From Kangiellaceae bacterium (lineage in GTDB: Bacteria > Pseudomonadota > Gammaproteobacteria > Enterobacterales > Kangiellaceae): DNA of 64,000 bases. Where the stretch lies: NCBI GenBank assembly GCA_026196875.1, contig JAPHTP010000072.1:52412-116411 (forward strand), read 5' to 3'. Position 1 is the stretch's first letter. The number at the start of each line of letters is the position of its first letter. A program made the translations under genes and the position numbers. The notes under the pieces are model-generated. The model did no database searches and was not told the DNA's origin. It saw nothing but the letters and a program-made list of their open reading frames with translations. Below are positions 39,377 through 48,801 of this stretch, one piece after another.

Positions 39377-39566
39377 ATAATAGATTTTACTGGCGCTTAA
39401 TCTATCCTAATGAACCTTAAGACTCAAGTGATTTTCATATTTATTTATGCTCTACAAGGTTATTGATTATCTATTGTTCAATTTCACTTTCACTGCGCGT
39501 TTGCTGCTAGTCTTAGTACGTGATTTAAGAGATAATTATTGTCTCAGCATTGCAAAATGACCTAAC

Positions 39567-40724
39567 ATGGATCTCAGCCAGCAACATCTTATAGAAATAA
39601 AAAAAGAACTGCAGAGTTGCGCACTCAAATGTGGCTTCCAGGATCTCCGCATTAGCGACATTCAAACCAAAGGATATTTCGAACGCTTTACTCAATGGGT
39701 AAAAGAAGGCAAGCATGGTAATATGTCCTTTCTAGAACGTAACCAAAACTTACGCCAATTTCCTAATGAGTTACACCCAGACACCTGTAGAATATTGACG
39801 GTCAGACTAAACTATTTACCCCCTAACGCTAAATTTAATACTCCATTGTCAGATCCCGCAAAGGCCAACGTTTCACGATACGCATTGGGAAAAGACTACC
39901 ACAAACTATTCAGAAAGCGTCTAAATCATCTTATCAGTTGTGCCCAGGAAAAAATCAACAATTTGGGTACATTAAAATTTAGGGTATTTGTAGACAGCGC
40001 ACCAGTGCTAGAAACTGCGTTTGCAGAAAAGTCAGGTGTTGGCTGGAAAGGAAAGCACACCTTAATAATCAACGAGAATGCCGGATCATGGTTTTTTCTG
40101 GGCGAAATTTTTATAAATTTACCATTGCCTATTGATGCTCCGGTAGAAGCCAAGTGTGGAAATTGCAACGCCTGTATTTCTTTGTGCCCAACTGACGCCA
40201 TTATCGAAGACAAGCAAGTCGACGCACGAAAGTGTATTTCCTACTTAACAATCGAAAATAAAGGTGAAATTCCTGTTGAACTCAGAGACAAAATTGGAAA
40301 TAGAATTTATGGCTGTGACGACTGTCAATTAGCTTGTCCCTGGAATCGGTTTTCACAGGTTTCCCAGTCCAACGACTTTCTGCCTAAGCACCGACTCGAT
40401 AATATCGATCTAATCGAACTATGGTCCTGGAATGAACAGGAATTTCTTAAGAACTTTGAAGGAAGTCCAATTCGTAGAATTGGCTTTCAAAGTTGGTTGA
40501 GAAATTTAGCGGTTGCGATTGGAAATTCAAATTTAGGGATTAGCGTAATAGAACACTTAGAACAGAAAAAAACACTTGCTAATTCGCTAGTTAATGAGCA
40601 TATAGACTGGGCGATCAACAAAATTCAAAAAAATCCTAAATCGGATCGCTCAGACTTAAAACTTAATTCTAAAACGAAGAAGCTTATCAACTGCGTTGAA
40701 ACTATGCTTCCTAGAGATGCTTAA
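39567..40724 (+). CDS. queG: Epoxyqueuosine reductase
   Basis: 385 residues, the last enzyme of queuosine synthesis, reducing epoxyqueuosine in tRNA with cobalamin and two 4Fe-4S clusters. The clusters are seen as CGNCNACISLCPTDAI and CDDCQLACPWNRF (with the further Cys at ARKCISYLT). The N-terminal part holds the cobalamin domain (RYALGKDYHKLFRKRL; VDSAPVLETAFAEKSGVGWKGKHTLIIN). Start ATG at 39567. Confidence 0.97.
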   Translation: MDLSQQHLIEIKKELQSCALKCGFQDLRISDIQTKGYFERFTQWVKEGKHGNMSFLERNQNLRQFPNELHPDTCRILTVRLNYLPPNAKFNTPLSDPAKANVSRYALGKDYHKLFRKRLNHLISCAQEKINNLGTLKFRVFVDSAPVLETAFAEKSGVGWKGKHTLIINENAGSWFFLGEIFINLPLPIDAPVEAKCGNCNACISLCPTDAIIEDKQVDARKCISYLTIENKGEIPVELRDKIGNRIYGCDDCQLACPWNRFSQVSQSNDFLPKHRLDNIDLIELWSWNEQEFLKNFEGSPIRRIGFQSWLRNLAVAIGNSNLGISVIEHLEQKKTLANSLVNEHIDWAINKIQKNPKSDRSDLKLNSKTKKLINCVETMLPRDA

Positions 40725-40744
40725 GGCCGAAAAATGCCGGCCTT
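40723..40744. terminator. Weak hairpin between queG and lipoprotein gene
   Basis: AAGGCCG / CGGCCTT with an 8-base loop between the convergent stops. It overlaps the queG stop codon and has no U-tract, so termination strength is uncertain. Confidence 0.5.
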
Positions 40745-40775
40745 AGCAAGATACTAGAGTTCCTAAATTGCCGTT

Positions 40776-42698
40776 TTATTGTAGAGCCATATCGACTAAT
40801 TCAGCATACCAATTACCAGTTTCTCTTTCTTTGCTCTCAGCAATAATAACTGCATTAGAAAGAAGCTCTATTGCGCCAGGCTGATTCCCTTGCGCTTTAG
40901 ATTCAACAAATTTGTGATGAAATACTTGCTCGGGGTTTTGTAAATAGTCGCCTAATTTCTGGCCGAGCATTTCGGCAAGTGCGGAAGCAAGTTCATCCAT
41001 AATTTTAATGTCTGATGGAAGATCGGCCCTGACATAAGGTTGATGAAACTCTCCCTTTTGATATTCGTTTATAGACTCCCCTGAATACTCACCATCTTTA
41101 ACAAAATTATCGGTGAGTAAAATTTTACCACTGGCAGGCTCAATTATTCTAAATGCTACTTCAGCAATAGCTTGCTTTCTAATATGTTGCACAGTTAAAA
41201 CCACATCTTCCATTTTGGGCGACTCGTGATATTGAGTTGGCGCTTCACCTCTTTCCCGTTTAGCCCATTTTTTATATTCTTCAGTCTCAACACGATTGAC
41301 ACCTGTACGAACATTTATTGAACGTTGACCGTTATTAACATTGCTTTCTATCGCCGCTTGCAAAATTTCACCGTCAATTTGCAATGCTAGTCCCTGATAA
41401 CCACTGCCACCTTGGCCATTGGTTTCAGTTACAATAAGCACTTCATTGCCAAGCTTATCGAAAAGAATTTTTTCCAGTTTACTCCCGACTCTTCTTCCAA
41501 CGGAAGTAACTACTGAGTCAGCTGATTGTACTTCCTTGAATTCTGCTACAGATAACTTGGTCATTGCGCGATTTTTGACCTCGTCACTTAACTTTAAGTA
41601 ATCAGCCTTTAACCCAGGATAGTTAGGATCGAATTCGTTAATCACCCTTAACAGTGCTTGGCGCTTACCAATACCACTTTGAGCATTTTTTGCTCGGGTC
41701 ATTACTAAATCCAAGAAACGTTTTTCCTGGATAAATCCCTTTTGAGCAATTCCCAATTTCTCTTGAATAGTTCGACCTTTAATCAAGTGATAATAGGCAT
41801 CTTTTAAATTTCCTTTTTGATATTCTTTTTGCGCTGCTCCGGCAAAATAGTTTGCAAGTAATTGTATATTGCTGCCCATTGATTTTTTAATCTGTAAAAA
41901 AATAGGTTCATCGGCAACGTTAATTAAAGACTGATAGGCTGATTCTGGCTTACCATTTTCTAGCGCGAAACGGAAATCCTTATCAAACAATCCCGCTTGG
42001 GACTGAGAAAGCATTGACTCAAACTGAACATTGCCTTGATCTAACGCTAAACCGCTTTTTGCAGATCGCATTGCAGTACTGTATAGACGCTTATTCAAGG
42101 CATCGTTACCTTGGTACAGATATTGTTTTACTGCTTTGTCATATTCATTTTTAAATTGAGTATATTCGGCCTGGCCTTCTCCTGCATATTTTGCAGCTTG
42201 TTTTATCGCTAAAACATATCCGACGGTGTCATTTTTCTTTGCCTCAGCATCGGCCATAGCAGCACTAATAGTTGAATCTGCATTCTTAATTCTATTTTGC
42301 AACTGAGAATTAATGCGTGCGTAGTCAGTAGCCGACCAATTTTGCATAGGCTCAATGGATTTTTGTGCATCTAACAATTCTGCACGTGTTACAGGATTTT
42401 CCGATTGATTTTCTCTGTTAAGTAATTCATTGACTAACTTTGCTTTCCCAGCAACTAAAAGATCAGCAATCTTCGACTGTAACGCAATGGCTTCTTTCTT
42501 GGAACTGCCTCGACTTTCAGTAACAAAGCCTGACGCTTTGTCGTATAAACTTTGCAAAGTACCACTTTGTTGGGCTGAATCGATTTCTGCTTGAGAAATA
42601 AGTGCCTTGTTACCGCCGCCACACGCAATAAAGCCAGTGAGGCACAGCGCAAATAAAATTGAATTTGTTTTATTATTCTTAAACTTTAAACTTTTCAT
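40776..42698 (-). CDS. Large lipoprotein partner of the adjacent Ser/Thr kinase
   Basis: 640 residues from ATG 42696-42698 (MKSLKFKNN); the frame opens 18 bases earlier at 42716. Lipobox LTGFIAC places the lipidated Cys at residue 26, followed by Gly-Gly-Gly. The rest is mostly helical with TPR-like spacing in the middle (GALKDAYYHLIKGRTIQ-like segment) and a mixed C-terminal domain. No family is recognised. It starts 41 bp after the kinase stop and is almost certainly cotranscribed; a role as periplasmic or outer-membrane partner or substrate of that kinase is inference. Confidence 0.75.
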   Translation of the reverse strand: MKSLKFKNNKTNSILFALCLTGFIACGGGNKALISQAEIDSAQQSGTLQSLYDKASGFVTESRGSSKKEAIALQSKIADLLVAGKAKLVNELLNRENQSENPVTRAELLDAQKSIEPMQNWSATDYARINSQLQNRIKNADSTISAAMADAEAKKNDTVGYVLAIKQAAKYAGEGQAEYTQFKNEYDKAVKQYLYQGNDALNKRLYSTAMRSAKSGLALDQGNVQFESMLSQSQAGLFDKDFRFALENGKPESAYQSLINVADEPIFLQIKKSMGSNIQLLANYFAGAAQKEYQKGNLKDAYYHLIKGRTIQEKLGIAQKGFIQEKRFLDLVMTRAKNAQSGIGKRQALLRVINEFDPNYPGLKADYLKLSDEVKNRAMTKLSVAEFKEVQSADSVVTSVGRRVGSKLEKILFDKLGNEVLIVTETNGQGGSGYQGLALQIDGEILQAAIESNVNNGQRSINVRTGVNRVETEEYKKWAKRERGEAPTQYHESPKMEDVVLTVQHIRKQAIAEVAFRIIEPASGKILLTDNFVKDGEYSGESINEYQKGEFHQPYVRADLPSDIKIMDELASALAEMLGQKLGDYLQNPEQVFHHKFVESKAQGNQPGAIELLSNAVIIAESKERETGNWYAELVDMALQ

Positions 42699-42739
42699 TT
42701 CCAAACCTTGCATCAATATGAGGTAAACTGGTTACATAA

Positions 42740-45256
42740 TTAAATCATGCCAAAAACAGGCGGCTCTTCTTTTTTCTTTTCTTCCGTAGTTTGGTCTTTT
42801 TCCGCGCCCTGCTCTTCTAGCTTATCTTCTTCGGTATTTTCCGGAGATGTAGTTTCTGGCTTAGCGTCTGATTGTTTATCGTTTGCTTGCTGTTCTGCTT
42901 CAGTAACTATCGAAGTATCAATTGGATTTTCAGAATCAGAACCTTCTGCTTCCTGACTTAAGCTGTCTTGTTCGATTCCGCCTTGGCCCTCATCAAGTAG
43001 AATGCCGTTGTTGGCCTCAATCTGGGGTTCGACTTCGATAATATCTTCTACAGCTTGAGCAAACGATGCAAGCTGTTGGTGTTGCGGGTCAAAAGCCTTG
43101 AGTTGCTCCAACCATTCACTAGCTTGTGATTTTCTTGCTGCAGAGACCTGCTCTGTTAAGCCTTCAATTATAGTTTGCTCGATTCGCTGAATCCCTTGTT
43201 TAGCGTCATCATTTCTATCATCGATTTCCAGCATTGCCCGGTATTTTTCTAGCGCATTGTTGGCAACCGGCAAGCTCAATAATCCTTGCTGCTCTAGTAA
43301 TTGTGCCGAACTTAGCATACCGTTTAGTTGCATTTGAATGAGAGGGTCAGCCAATTTTTCCTGACGCGCTTCTTCTTCTCGCTTTTTCTGTTCTGCTATG
43401 GCAGCTAACCTTTGTCTTTCTTTTTGTTGTTCTTTATATGTTTTTTCTGCAGCAGCTATTTTTTGACGCAATGCGACTTTTCGACTTTCGTCATCAGAGA
43501 GTCCATTAAACCTTTCCAGCATAGAACGCGCTTTAGAAAAAGTATTCTGTTTAATTGCAACCTCGATTAACTGCGAATATTTTTGCGCAACATTTTGTTT
43601 ACCTTCTATCGCACTTTGATTGTCAGGTTCCAATCCAAGGACTTTGTCATACCAGAAAATAGCATTGTCTTTCGCCGGAGATGAGAGTCTATTTTCTGAA
43701 ACTGCAACAGAAGCATTTGACAACCACTCATTGAGCTGTTTTCTAGTCTGAGCCATTTCATTTTCTTTAGATTCATACTCAAGTTTTAAAGAGTCAATTT
43801 TTTCTCGCGTTGCTCCCAACAAGGCATAATCTGGTTTTTCGAACTCAACCAACTGAACCCATTGCTCAGCTTCATCAAATCGATTGGACTCAGCCAGTGT
43901 GGTCGCTTCGGTTAAACTCGCACTCAGGATGTTTTGATAAATCAATTGAGCGTTTTTGTTATTGGCATCAATGGTATTAACTGTCGCAATTAGTTTTAGC
44001 GCTTGCTTAATATCTTCAACTTTCTGAGGTAAAAACTGAACTAGAGAATCTGCTTGTTGCAGCAATTCTTCAACCGTGGGTGTCCCGCTATCTTTTTCCG
44101 GCAGGGAGTCTATCTGCTGTGGTTGAGTATTAGTTTGTTTAGGAAGAGGAATGTCTGCAGTCTGCTGAGTTGTTTCTTTTCCTTTACCACTTATATCTTG
44201 ATACCAAGTCGTCACTTGAGGCAACCAGCGCTCCTTAGTAAAGAAACCACCAACGCCAATAAGCACGACCAAAATTAGGCTAACGATTCCTGATACACCA
44301 CTTTTCTCTTCTTCCTGAAGAAACTGGCGATGGTCCGAATGTAAATCATCAAACGCATCCATATGTTCTTCAGTTTCTTTTTGTTTTTGGGTTTCCTCGG
44401 GTCTCTCTTTTATTTTCTTTACCGATTCAAAAACTCGAGTTGCTTCGCCCTGTCTACCGGTTTGTTTGAACTCAAGAATAGATGCTGCGAGCTCTTCACC
44501 TGTTTGAAATCTCTTTTGAGGATCCTTGGCGAGCAATAAATCCAACAGCCATTGGAAATGTTTCAGTCTGGCAGAAAGTTGGGGTAAAGGTTTTGTCACA
44601 TGTTTAATGCAAACCGCAACGGAATCTTCACCAGTGTAAGGCACTCCCTTAGTAAACATTTCATAGAGAATAATACCAAGACTATATAGATCAGAACGGC
44701 CATCAACAGTTTTTCCTCGGCACTGCTCCGGACTCATATACTCCGGGGTACCTATCAATTTACCTGTTTGGGTCATTTGAGTTGAAGAATTAGATGCTTT
44801 AGCGATTCCGAAGTCAGTTAATAAGGGTTCGCCATCATCATTAAATAGAATATTTTCAGATTTAACGTCTCGATGGATATACCCTTTTTCGTGGGCAAAA
44901 TGGAGTGCTTTTGCAACTGTGGCGATAATCTGCAAGGATTCGCGAGCCTTCATGCCAGCAGCAATTTTCGATTTTAAATCGCCGCCACGTAGATACTCCA
45001 TAGCTAAATAATAAAAGTTACCACTCTCGCCAACGTCATATACGGTAACGATACTTTTGTGAGAAAGTTTAGCGACAATTTTCGCTTCACGAATAAATCG
45101 CTCACCGAAAGTAGGATCCGCGGCTAAAGCAGGCGACATAACCTTGAGCGCGACTTCACGGTCAAAGCCCTTTTGGATGGCCAGATATACCGTTGCTTGC
45201 CCCCCAACACCTAAGGTCTTAACAATTTTATATCCTGGAATTTCGATTGCGCTCAC
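42740..45256 (-). CDS. Transmembrane PknB-type Ser/Thr protein kinase
   Basis: 838 residues. Kinase domain at 8-265: Gly-rich loop LGVGGQATVYLA (15-26), Lys38 in VALKVM, catalytic loop HRDVKSEN (128-135), DFG at 148-150, APE-like PEYMSPEQ (171-178). A juxtamembrane acidic/basic linker follows, one membrane helix (322-339), then a long extracytoplasmic region rich in Glu/Gln with TPR-like helices and coiled coil (about 400-740) and a low-complexity acidic tail. All catalytic residues are present. The extracytoplasmic part is not PASTA. The following lipoprotein gene is its probable partner. The 441 bp upstream hold no gene before 45698. Confidence 0.92.
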   Translation of the reverse strand: MSAIEIPGYKIVKTLGVGGQATVYLAIQKGFDREVALKVMSPALAADPTFGERFIREAKIVAKLSHKSIVTVYDVGESGNFYYLAMEYLRGGDLKSKIAAGMKARESLQIIATVAKALHFAHEKGYIHRDVKSENILFNDDGEPLLTDFGIAKASNSSTQMTQTGKLIGTPEYMSPEQCRGKTVDGRSDLYSLGIILYEMFTKGVPYTGEDSVAVCIKHVTKPLPQLSARLKHFQWLLDLLLAKDPQKRFQTGEELAASILEFKQTGRQGEATRVFESVKKIKERPEETQKQKETEEHMDAFDDLHSDHRQFLQEEEKSGVSGIVSLILVVLIGVGGFFTKERWLPQVTTWYQDISGKGKETTQQTADIPLPKQTNTQPQQIDSLPEKDSGTPTVEELLQQADSLVQFLPQKVEDIKQALKLIATVNTIDANNKNAQLIYQNILSASLTEATTLAESNRFDEAEQWVQLVEFEKPDYALLGATREKIDSLKLEYESKENEMAQTRKQLNEWLSNASVAVSENRLSSPAKDNAIFWYDKVLGLEPDNQSAIEGKQNVAQKYSQLIEVAIKQNTFSKARSMLERFNGLSDDESRKVALRQKIAAAEKTYKEQQKERQRLAAIAEQKKREEEARQEKLADPLIQMQLNGMLSSAQLLEQQGLLSLPVANNALEKYRAMLEIDDRNDDAKQGIQRIEQTIIEGLTEQVSAARKSQASEWLEQLKAFDPQHQQLASFAQAVEDIIEVEPQIEANNGILLDEGQGGIEQDSLSQEAEGSDSENPIDTSIVTEAEQQANDKQSDAKPETTSPENTEEDKLEEQGAEKDQTTEEKKKEEPPVFGMI

Positions 45257-45697
45257 ACAGTTTTCCCGATTAGTTGTTTAATAATTGTTATTTTTTGCGC
45301 CTTCGCCCTATGATTTCCCTTTGACTTTTGTATTTCATTCTATGAGTTTTGTATTTCCCTTTCTAGTTCCTTTTATATTCCACTAATTATTCATAGGATT
45401 ACGAAGAAATATTATTATTCGTTATTATAATCAAAAACTTACCCCAAGAATCTTATCAAATACATTAACTGGAGTGAACTAACTTATTTGTGATTAGTGA
45501 GTTTAGTCCAAAAACTGTGAATTCGCCCTTACGCATTATAGTCCTTAAAATACTGTTCCAAAAACCAGATATCTCTGACTCTAATAAAATGACGAGAAAT
45601 TGACTCTCATAAAAGTAAATAACGTTAAAACGAGAAATTGGTCACAAATTAAGCTAAACTAGGTAATAGATCTTGAGTCAAAGCAAGGGAGATAGCT
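45257..45697. repeat. Gene-free region with imperfect direct repeats before the DUF6316 gene
   Basis: TGACTCTAATAAAA (45576-45589) with a following ACGAGAAATT (45592-45601), and TGACTCTCATAAAA (from 45601) followed by ACGAGAAATTG (about 45630-45640), form a duplicated module with a different spacer. It lies 60-120 bp upstream of the DUF6316 start and may hold operator sites. Nothing else was seen. Confidence 0.45.
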
Positions 45698-45892
45698 ATG
45701 CGCACACGATCTGGTGAAGCAGTCAGACCCTGGTTTAGAACCGACCGTTATTACCACACCAATGAAGGGTGGTGGTTTTTAACTCGTGAAAAAACTGAAG
45801 AAGGGCCTTACGATTCTCAGTTGGAAGCAGCAAATGAACTGGCGCTTTATATTCGCAAAGTAAGTGACTTGGGCAACTATCCAACGAACTGA
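45698..45892 (+). CDS. DUF6316 family small protein
   Basis: 64 residues, TRSGEAVRPWFRTDRYYHTNEGWWFLTRE and a final helix ANELALYIRKV, matching the short DUF6316 proteins of gammaproteobacteria. A GGGAG ribosome site precedes the ATG. Function unknown. Confidence 0.82.
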   Translation: MRTRSGEAVRPWFRTDRYYHTNEGWWFLTREKTEEGPYDSQLEAANELALYIRKVSDLGNYPTN

Positions 45893-45954
45893 AAATAGGT
45901 AAATTTTTCCATCAATCAGATTGATAGATTGGCATATAAAAATATTCGCTTCCG

Positions 45955-46740
45955 TTAATCTGAAGATTGGGATAGTTTATTAATGACCCTCGCGGCAGCA
46001 ATCATGCCAAAAGTTGCTGTCACAGTTACGCTCGCGCCTATCCCACCACTACAATCTAGCTTTACACTTCCGTCGGTAAACTGTTTTTGTTGGCACACTT
46101 CTCCTTCAGGCGTCGGAAATACTAACTGCTCAGTAGAGTAAACACATTCTATCCCAAATTTACGTTTTGGATTTTTACTAAAGTTAAATTTACGGCGCAG
46201 CTCACTCCGTACTTTAGCCGCCAGTGGATCTTGAGTAGTACGCGATAAGTCAGCGGTAGTTATTTTGAGCGGATCGCTCTGACCACCAGCCCCTCCAACT
46301 GTAATCACTTTGATCTTATTTCTTTTACAATAAGCAATTAAGGCAACCTTGGCAGCTACGCTATCAATTGCATCTACCACGTAGTCAGGATTATCCGATA
46401 ACAATTCAGCCTGATTAGATTCGTTAATAAAATCAGCAACAGCAGTAACCTTGCAGCAAGGATTGATTGCACGAATGCGCTCTGCCATTGCTTCAACTTT
46501 CATCTTGCCAATATTATCTTTGTAGGCATGAATTTGGCGATTAGTATTAGTAACGCATATATCATCCAGGTCAATTAGCTTAATATGGCCTATTGCAGTG
46601 CGGGCTAAAGCTTCGGCAACCCAACTGCCCACACCACCAATACCAATCACGGTAACTTTGGCTTCGGTTAACTTTTTTTCCGCTGTTACGCCGTAAAGTC
46701 GACGTGTTCCACCGAACCTAGGATCTTGCTCCTGTTGCAT
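45955..46740 (-). CDS. tcdA: tRNA threonylcarbamoyladenosine dehydratase
   Basis: 261 residues of the E1-like ThiF/MoeB fold. Nucleotide-binding motif VIGIGGVGSWVAEALAR (about 31-47), the Arg/Asp set in IKLIDLDDICVTNTNRQ, and a Cys-containing C-terminal half. It cyclises t6A37 to ct6A in an ATP-dependent step. Single gene. Confidence 0.96.
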   Translation of the reverse strand: MQQEQDPRFGGTRRLYGVTAEKKLTEAKVTVIGIGGVGSWVAEALARTAIGHIKLIDLDDICVTNTNRQIHAYKDNIGKMKVEAMAERIRAINPCCKVTAVADFINESNQAELLSDNPDYVVDAIDSVAAKVALIAYCKRNKIKVITVGGAGGQSDPLKITTADLSRTTQDPLAAKVRSELRRKFNFSKNPKRKFGIECVYSTEQLVFPTPEGEVCQQKQFTDGSVKLDCSGGIGASVTVTATFGMIAAARVINKLSQSSD

Positions 46741-46924
46741 TATTTACTACACCATATTAACTGGAGGCCGCATTATACACCGACAAAACTCACCAAGCCG
46801 AAAAATCTCTTCAAATTTTTAAAATCATCAAACTGAAAACAAAGGCAAGTTTTATCAAATTGCCACTTGACCCGACTCATCTGACCAGTTAAATTTAACG
46901 CAATAAATCAAATGGAGTTTTCCT

Positions 46925-48694
46925 ATGCCTAAATATATTGCGCCTGTCGAAGATATGCAGTTTATTCTGCACGACTGTCTCAACATCACAGATCATTACC
47001 AAAATATCGGATACGAAGATGCCGCCGACACATCCCTGGTTAACGCTATTATTGAAGAAGCCGCTAAATTTTCGTCTGAAGTCATTTCGCCATTAAACTA
47101 CCCAGGTGATTTGGAAGGATGTCGACTAGAAAATGGTCAAGTGACAACGCCAAAGGGATTTAAAGAGGCTTATCAGCAATATTGTGAAGCTGGCTGGAGT
47201 TCGCTTGCGTGTCCTGCAGAATTTGAAGGCCAAGGGCTCCCCCATTCCTTGTCGGTTGTTACCGAAGAAATGAATTCTTCAGCTAATACTTCCTGGAGTA
47301 TGTACCCGGGTCTGACCCATGGCTCAATCAGTGCACTCCATCACCATGGCAGCGACGATTTGAAAAACACCTACTTGCCCAAGCTTATCAGTGGCGAATG
47401 GACAGGAACAATGTGTTTAACTGAAGCACATTGTGGTTCAGATTTAGGCATGCTGAAATCCAAAGCAATCCCGCAAGAAGACGGCAGCTATTCCATTACT
47501 GGCACCAAAATATTTATCTCTGCCGGTGAGCATGATATGTCTTCTAATATAATCCATTTAGTTTTAGCACGATTACCCGATGCACCTGAAGGCAGTGGCG
47601 GTATTTCTCTCTTTTTAGTGCCAAAAATTTTGGACACTGCTAACAGCACTATTCACACGGATAACAATGTTGTATGTAGCGCGATTGAACACAAAATGGG
47701 CATTAAGGCTTCTGCTACTTGTGTGGTTAATTTTGAAGACTCAAAAGGTTATTTGATTGGCGAAGCAAACAAGGGTTTAGCTTGTATGTTTACCATGATG
47801 AATGTGGCTAGACTAGCAACGAGCGTACAAGGTTATGCGCTTGCCGAATTGTCACTGCAAGCTTCATTGGATTACGCTAAAGACCGCATTCAAATGCGTG
47901 CACTAAGCGGACCTAAAGCTCCAGAAAAAGCTGCCGATCCAATTATCGTTCACCCGGATGTACGTAGAATGCTGTTCACTCAAAAAGCCTTTGTTGAGGG
48001 TAGTCGAGGACTGGCTTATTACGTTGCCACTTTAGTGGATAAGGTCCATGCGGGTAAAGACGAAGACGGCCAACATGATAAACGTTTGGGACTGCTCACC
48101 CCTATTTGTAAAACCTTTATGACCGAGATTGGATTCGAATCGACTAATCACGCTGTACAAACATATGGCGGACATGGTTTCATTTGCGAGTCTGAAGTTG
48201 AGCAACAAGTTCGTGATGCGCGAATTGCAATGATTTATGAAGGCACAAGCGGTATCCAGGCATTAGACTTTTTGGGGCGCAAAGTTTTGCGTGATAAAGG
48301 CGAAACATTAGTTAGTTGGATTGGTGAAATCAAATCACTTGCAGGCCAAGTTGACGACAGTTTAAAACCCGCCGCCACTCAATTAGCTGGAAGATGCGAT
48401 GAGTGGTTACAACTAACTCAACAAGTCGCTGGCAATGCGATGAAAAACCCGGATGAGATTGGTGCAGCAGCATTTGATTTCTTAATGTACTCGGGTTATC
48501 TAAGTGTTGCGCATGTTTTACTACAGCAAGCGAACACAGCACTTACCAGTGAGCGCAGTAAAGATTTTATTCAAGCGAAGCAAGAGACTGTTCGTTTTTA
48601 CTTTAGCCGGATGTTGCCAAGAATCGATACACATAAGCAACTTGCCATCGCCGGCGAAGACACTTTGGGCTGCGTTGAGTTTGGTTGGGAATAG
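46925..48694 (+). CDS. Acyl-CoA dehydrogenase (long-form, C-terminal helical extension)
   Basis: 589 residues. FAD-binding and catalytic segments: MCLTEAHCGSDLGMLKSKA (about 160-180), TKIFISAGEHD, VVNFEDSKGYLIGEANKGL, QTYGGHGFICE with the catalytic Glu region in MIYEGTSGIQALDFLGRKVL. The C-terminal 110 residues are the extra helical domain of the 600-residue acyl-CoA dehydrogenase group used in fatty acid oxidation. It is preceded by AATGGAG. A terminator follows. Confidence 0.93.
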   Translation: MPKYIAPVEDMQFILHDCLNITDHYQNIGYEDAADTSLVNAIIEEAAKFSSEVISPLNYPGDLEGCRLENGQVTTPKGFKEAYQQYCEAGWSSLACPAEFEGQGLPHSLSVVTEEMNSSANTSWSMYPGLTHGSISALHHHGSDDLKNTYLPKLISGEWTGTMCLTEAHCGSDLGMLKSKAIPQEDGSYSITGTKIFISAGEHDMSSNIIHLVLARLPDAPEGSGGISLFLVPKILDTANSTIHTDNNVVCSAIEHKMGIKASATCVVNFEDSKGYLIGEANKGLACMFTMMNVARLATSVQGYALAELSLQASLDYAKDRIQMRALSGPKAPEKAADPIIVHPDVRRMLFTQKAFVEGSRGLAYYVATLVDKVHAGKDEDGQHDKRLGLLTPICKTFMTEIGFESTNHAVQTYGGHGFICESEVEQQVRDARIAMIYEGTSGIQALDFLGRKVLRDKGETLVSWIGEIKSLAGQVDDSLKPAATQLAGRCDEWLQLTQQVAGNAMKNPDEIGAAAFDFLMYSGYLSVAHVLLQQANTALTSERSKDFIQAKQETVRFYFSRMLPRIDTHKQLAIAGEDTLGCVEFGWE

Positions 48695-48732
48695 CAGTCA
48701 ATCTGATCTCTATTCAGAATTATCTAATCGTT

Positions 48733-48760
48733 AAAAAAGGAGGCACATAGCCTCCTTTTT
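48733..48760. terminator. Bidirectional terminator between acyl-CoA dehydrogenase and hipA
   Basis: AAAAAAGGAGGC, loop ACATA, GCCTCCTTTTT. A- and T-runs flank the stem, so it serves both converging genes. Confidence 0.9.
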
Positions 48761-48801
48761 CATTTGTTCGTTACGCAAATCCCTTTTAAAAGTTAAATAA
48801 G

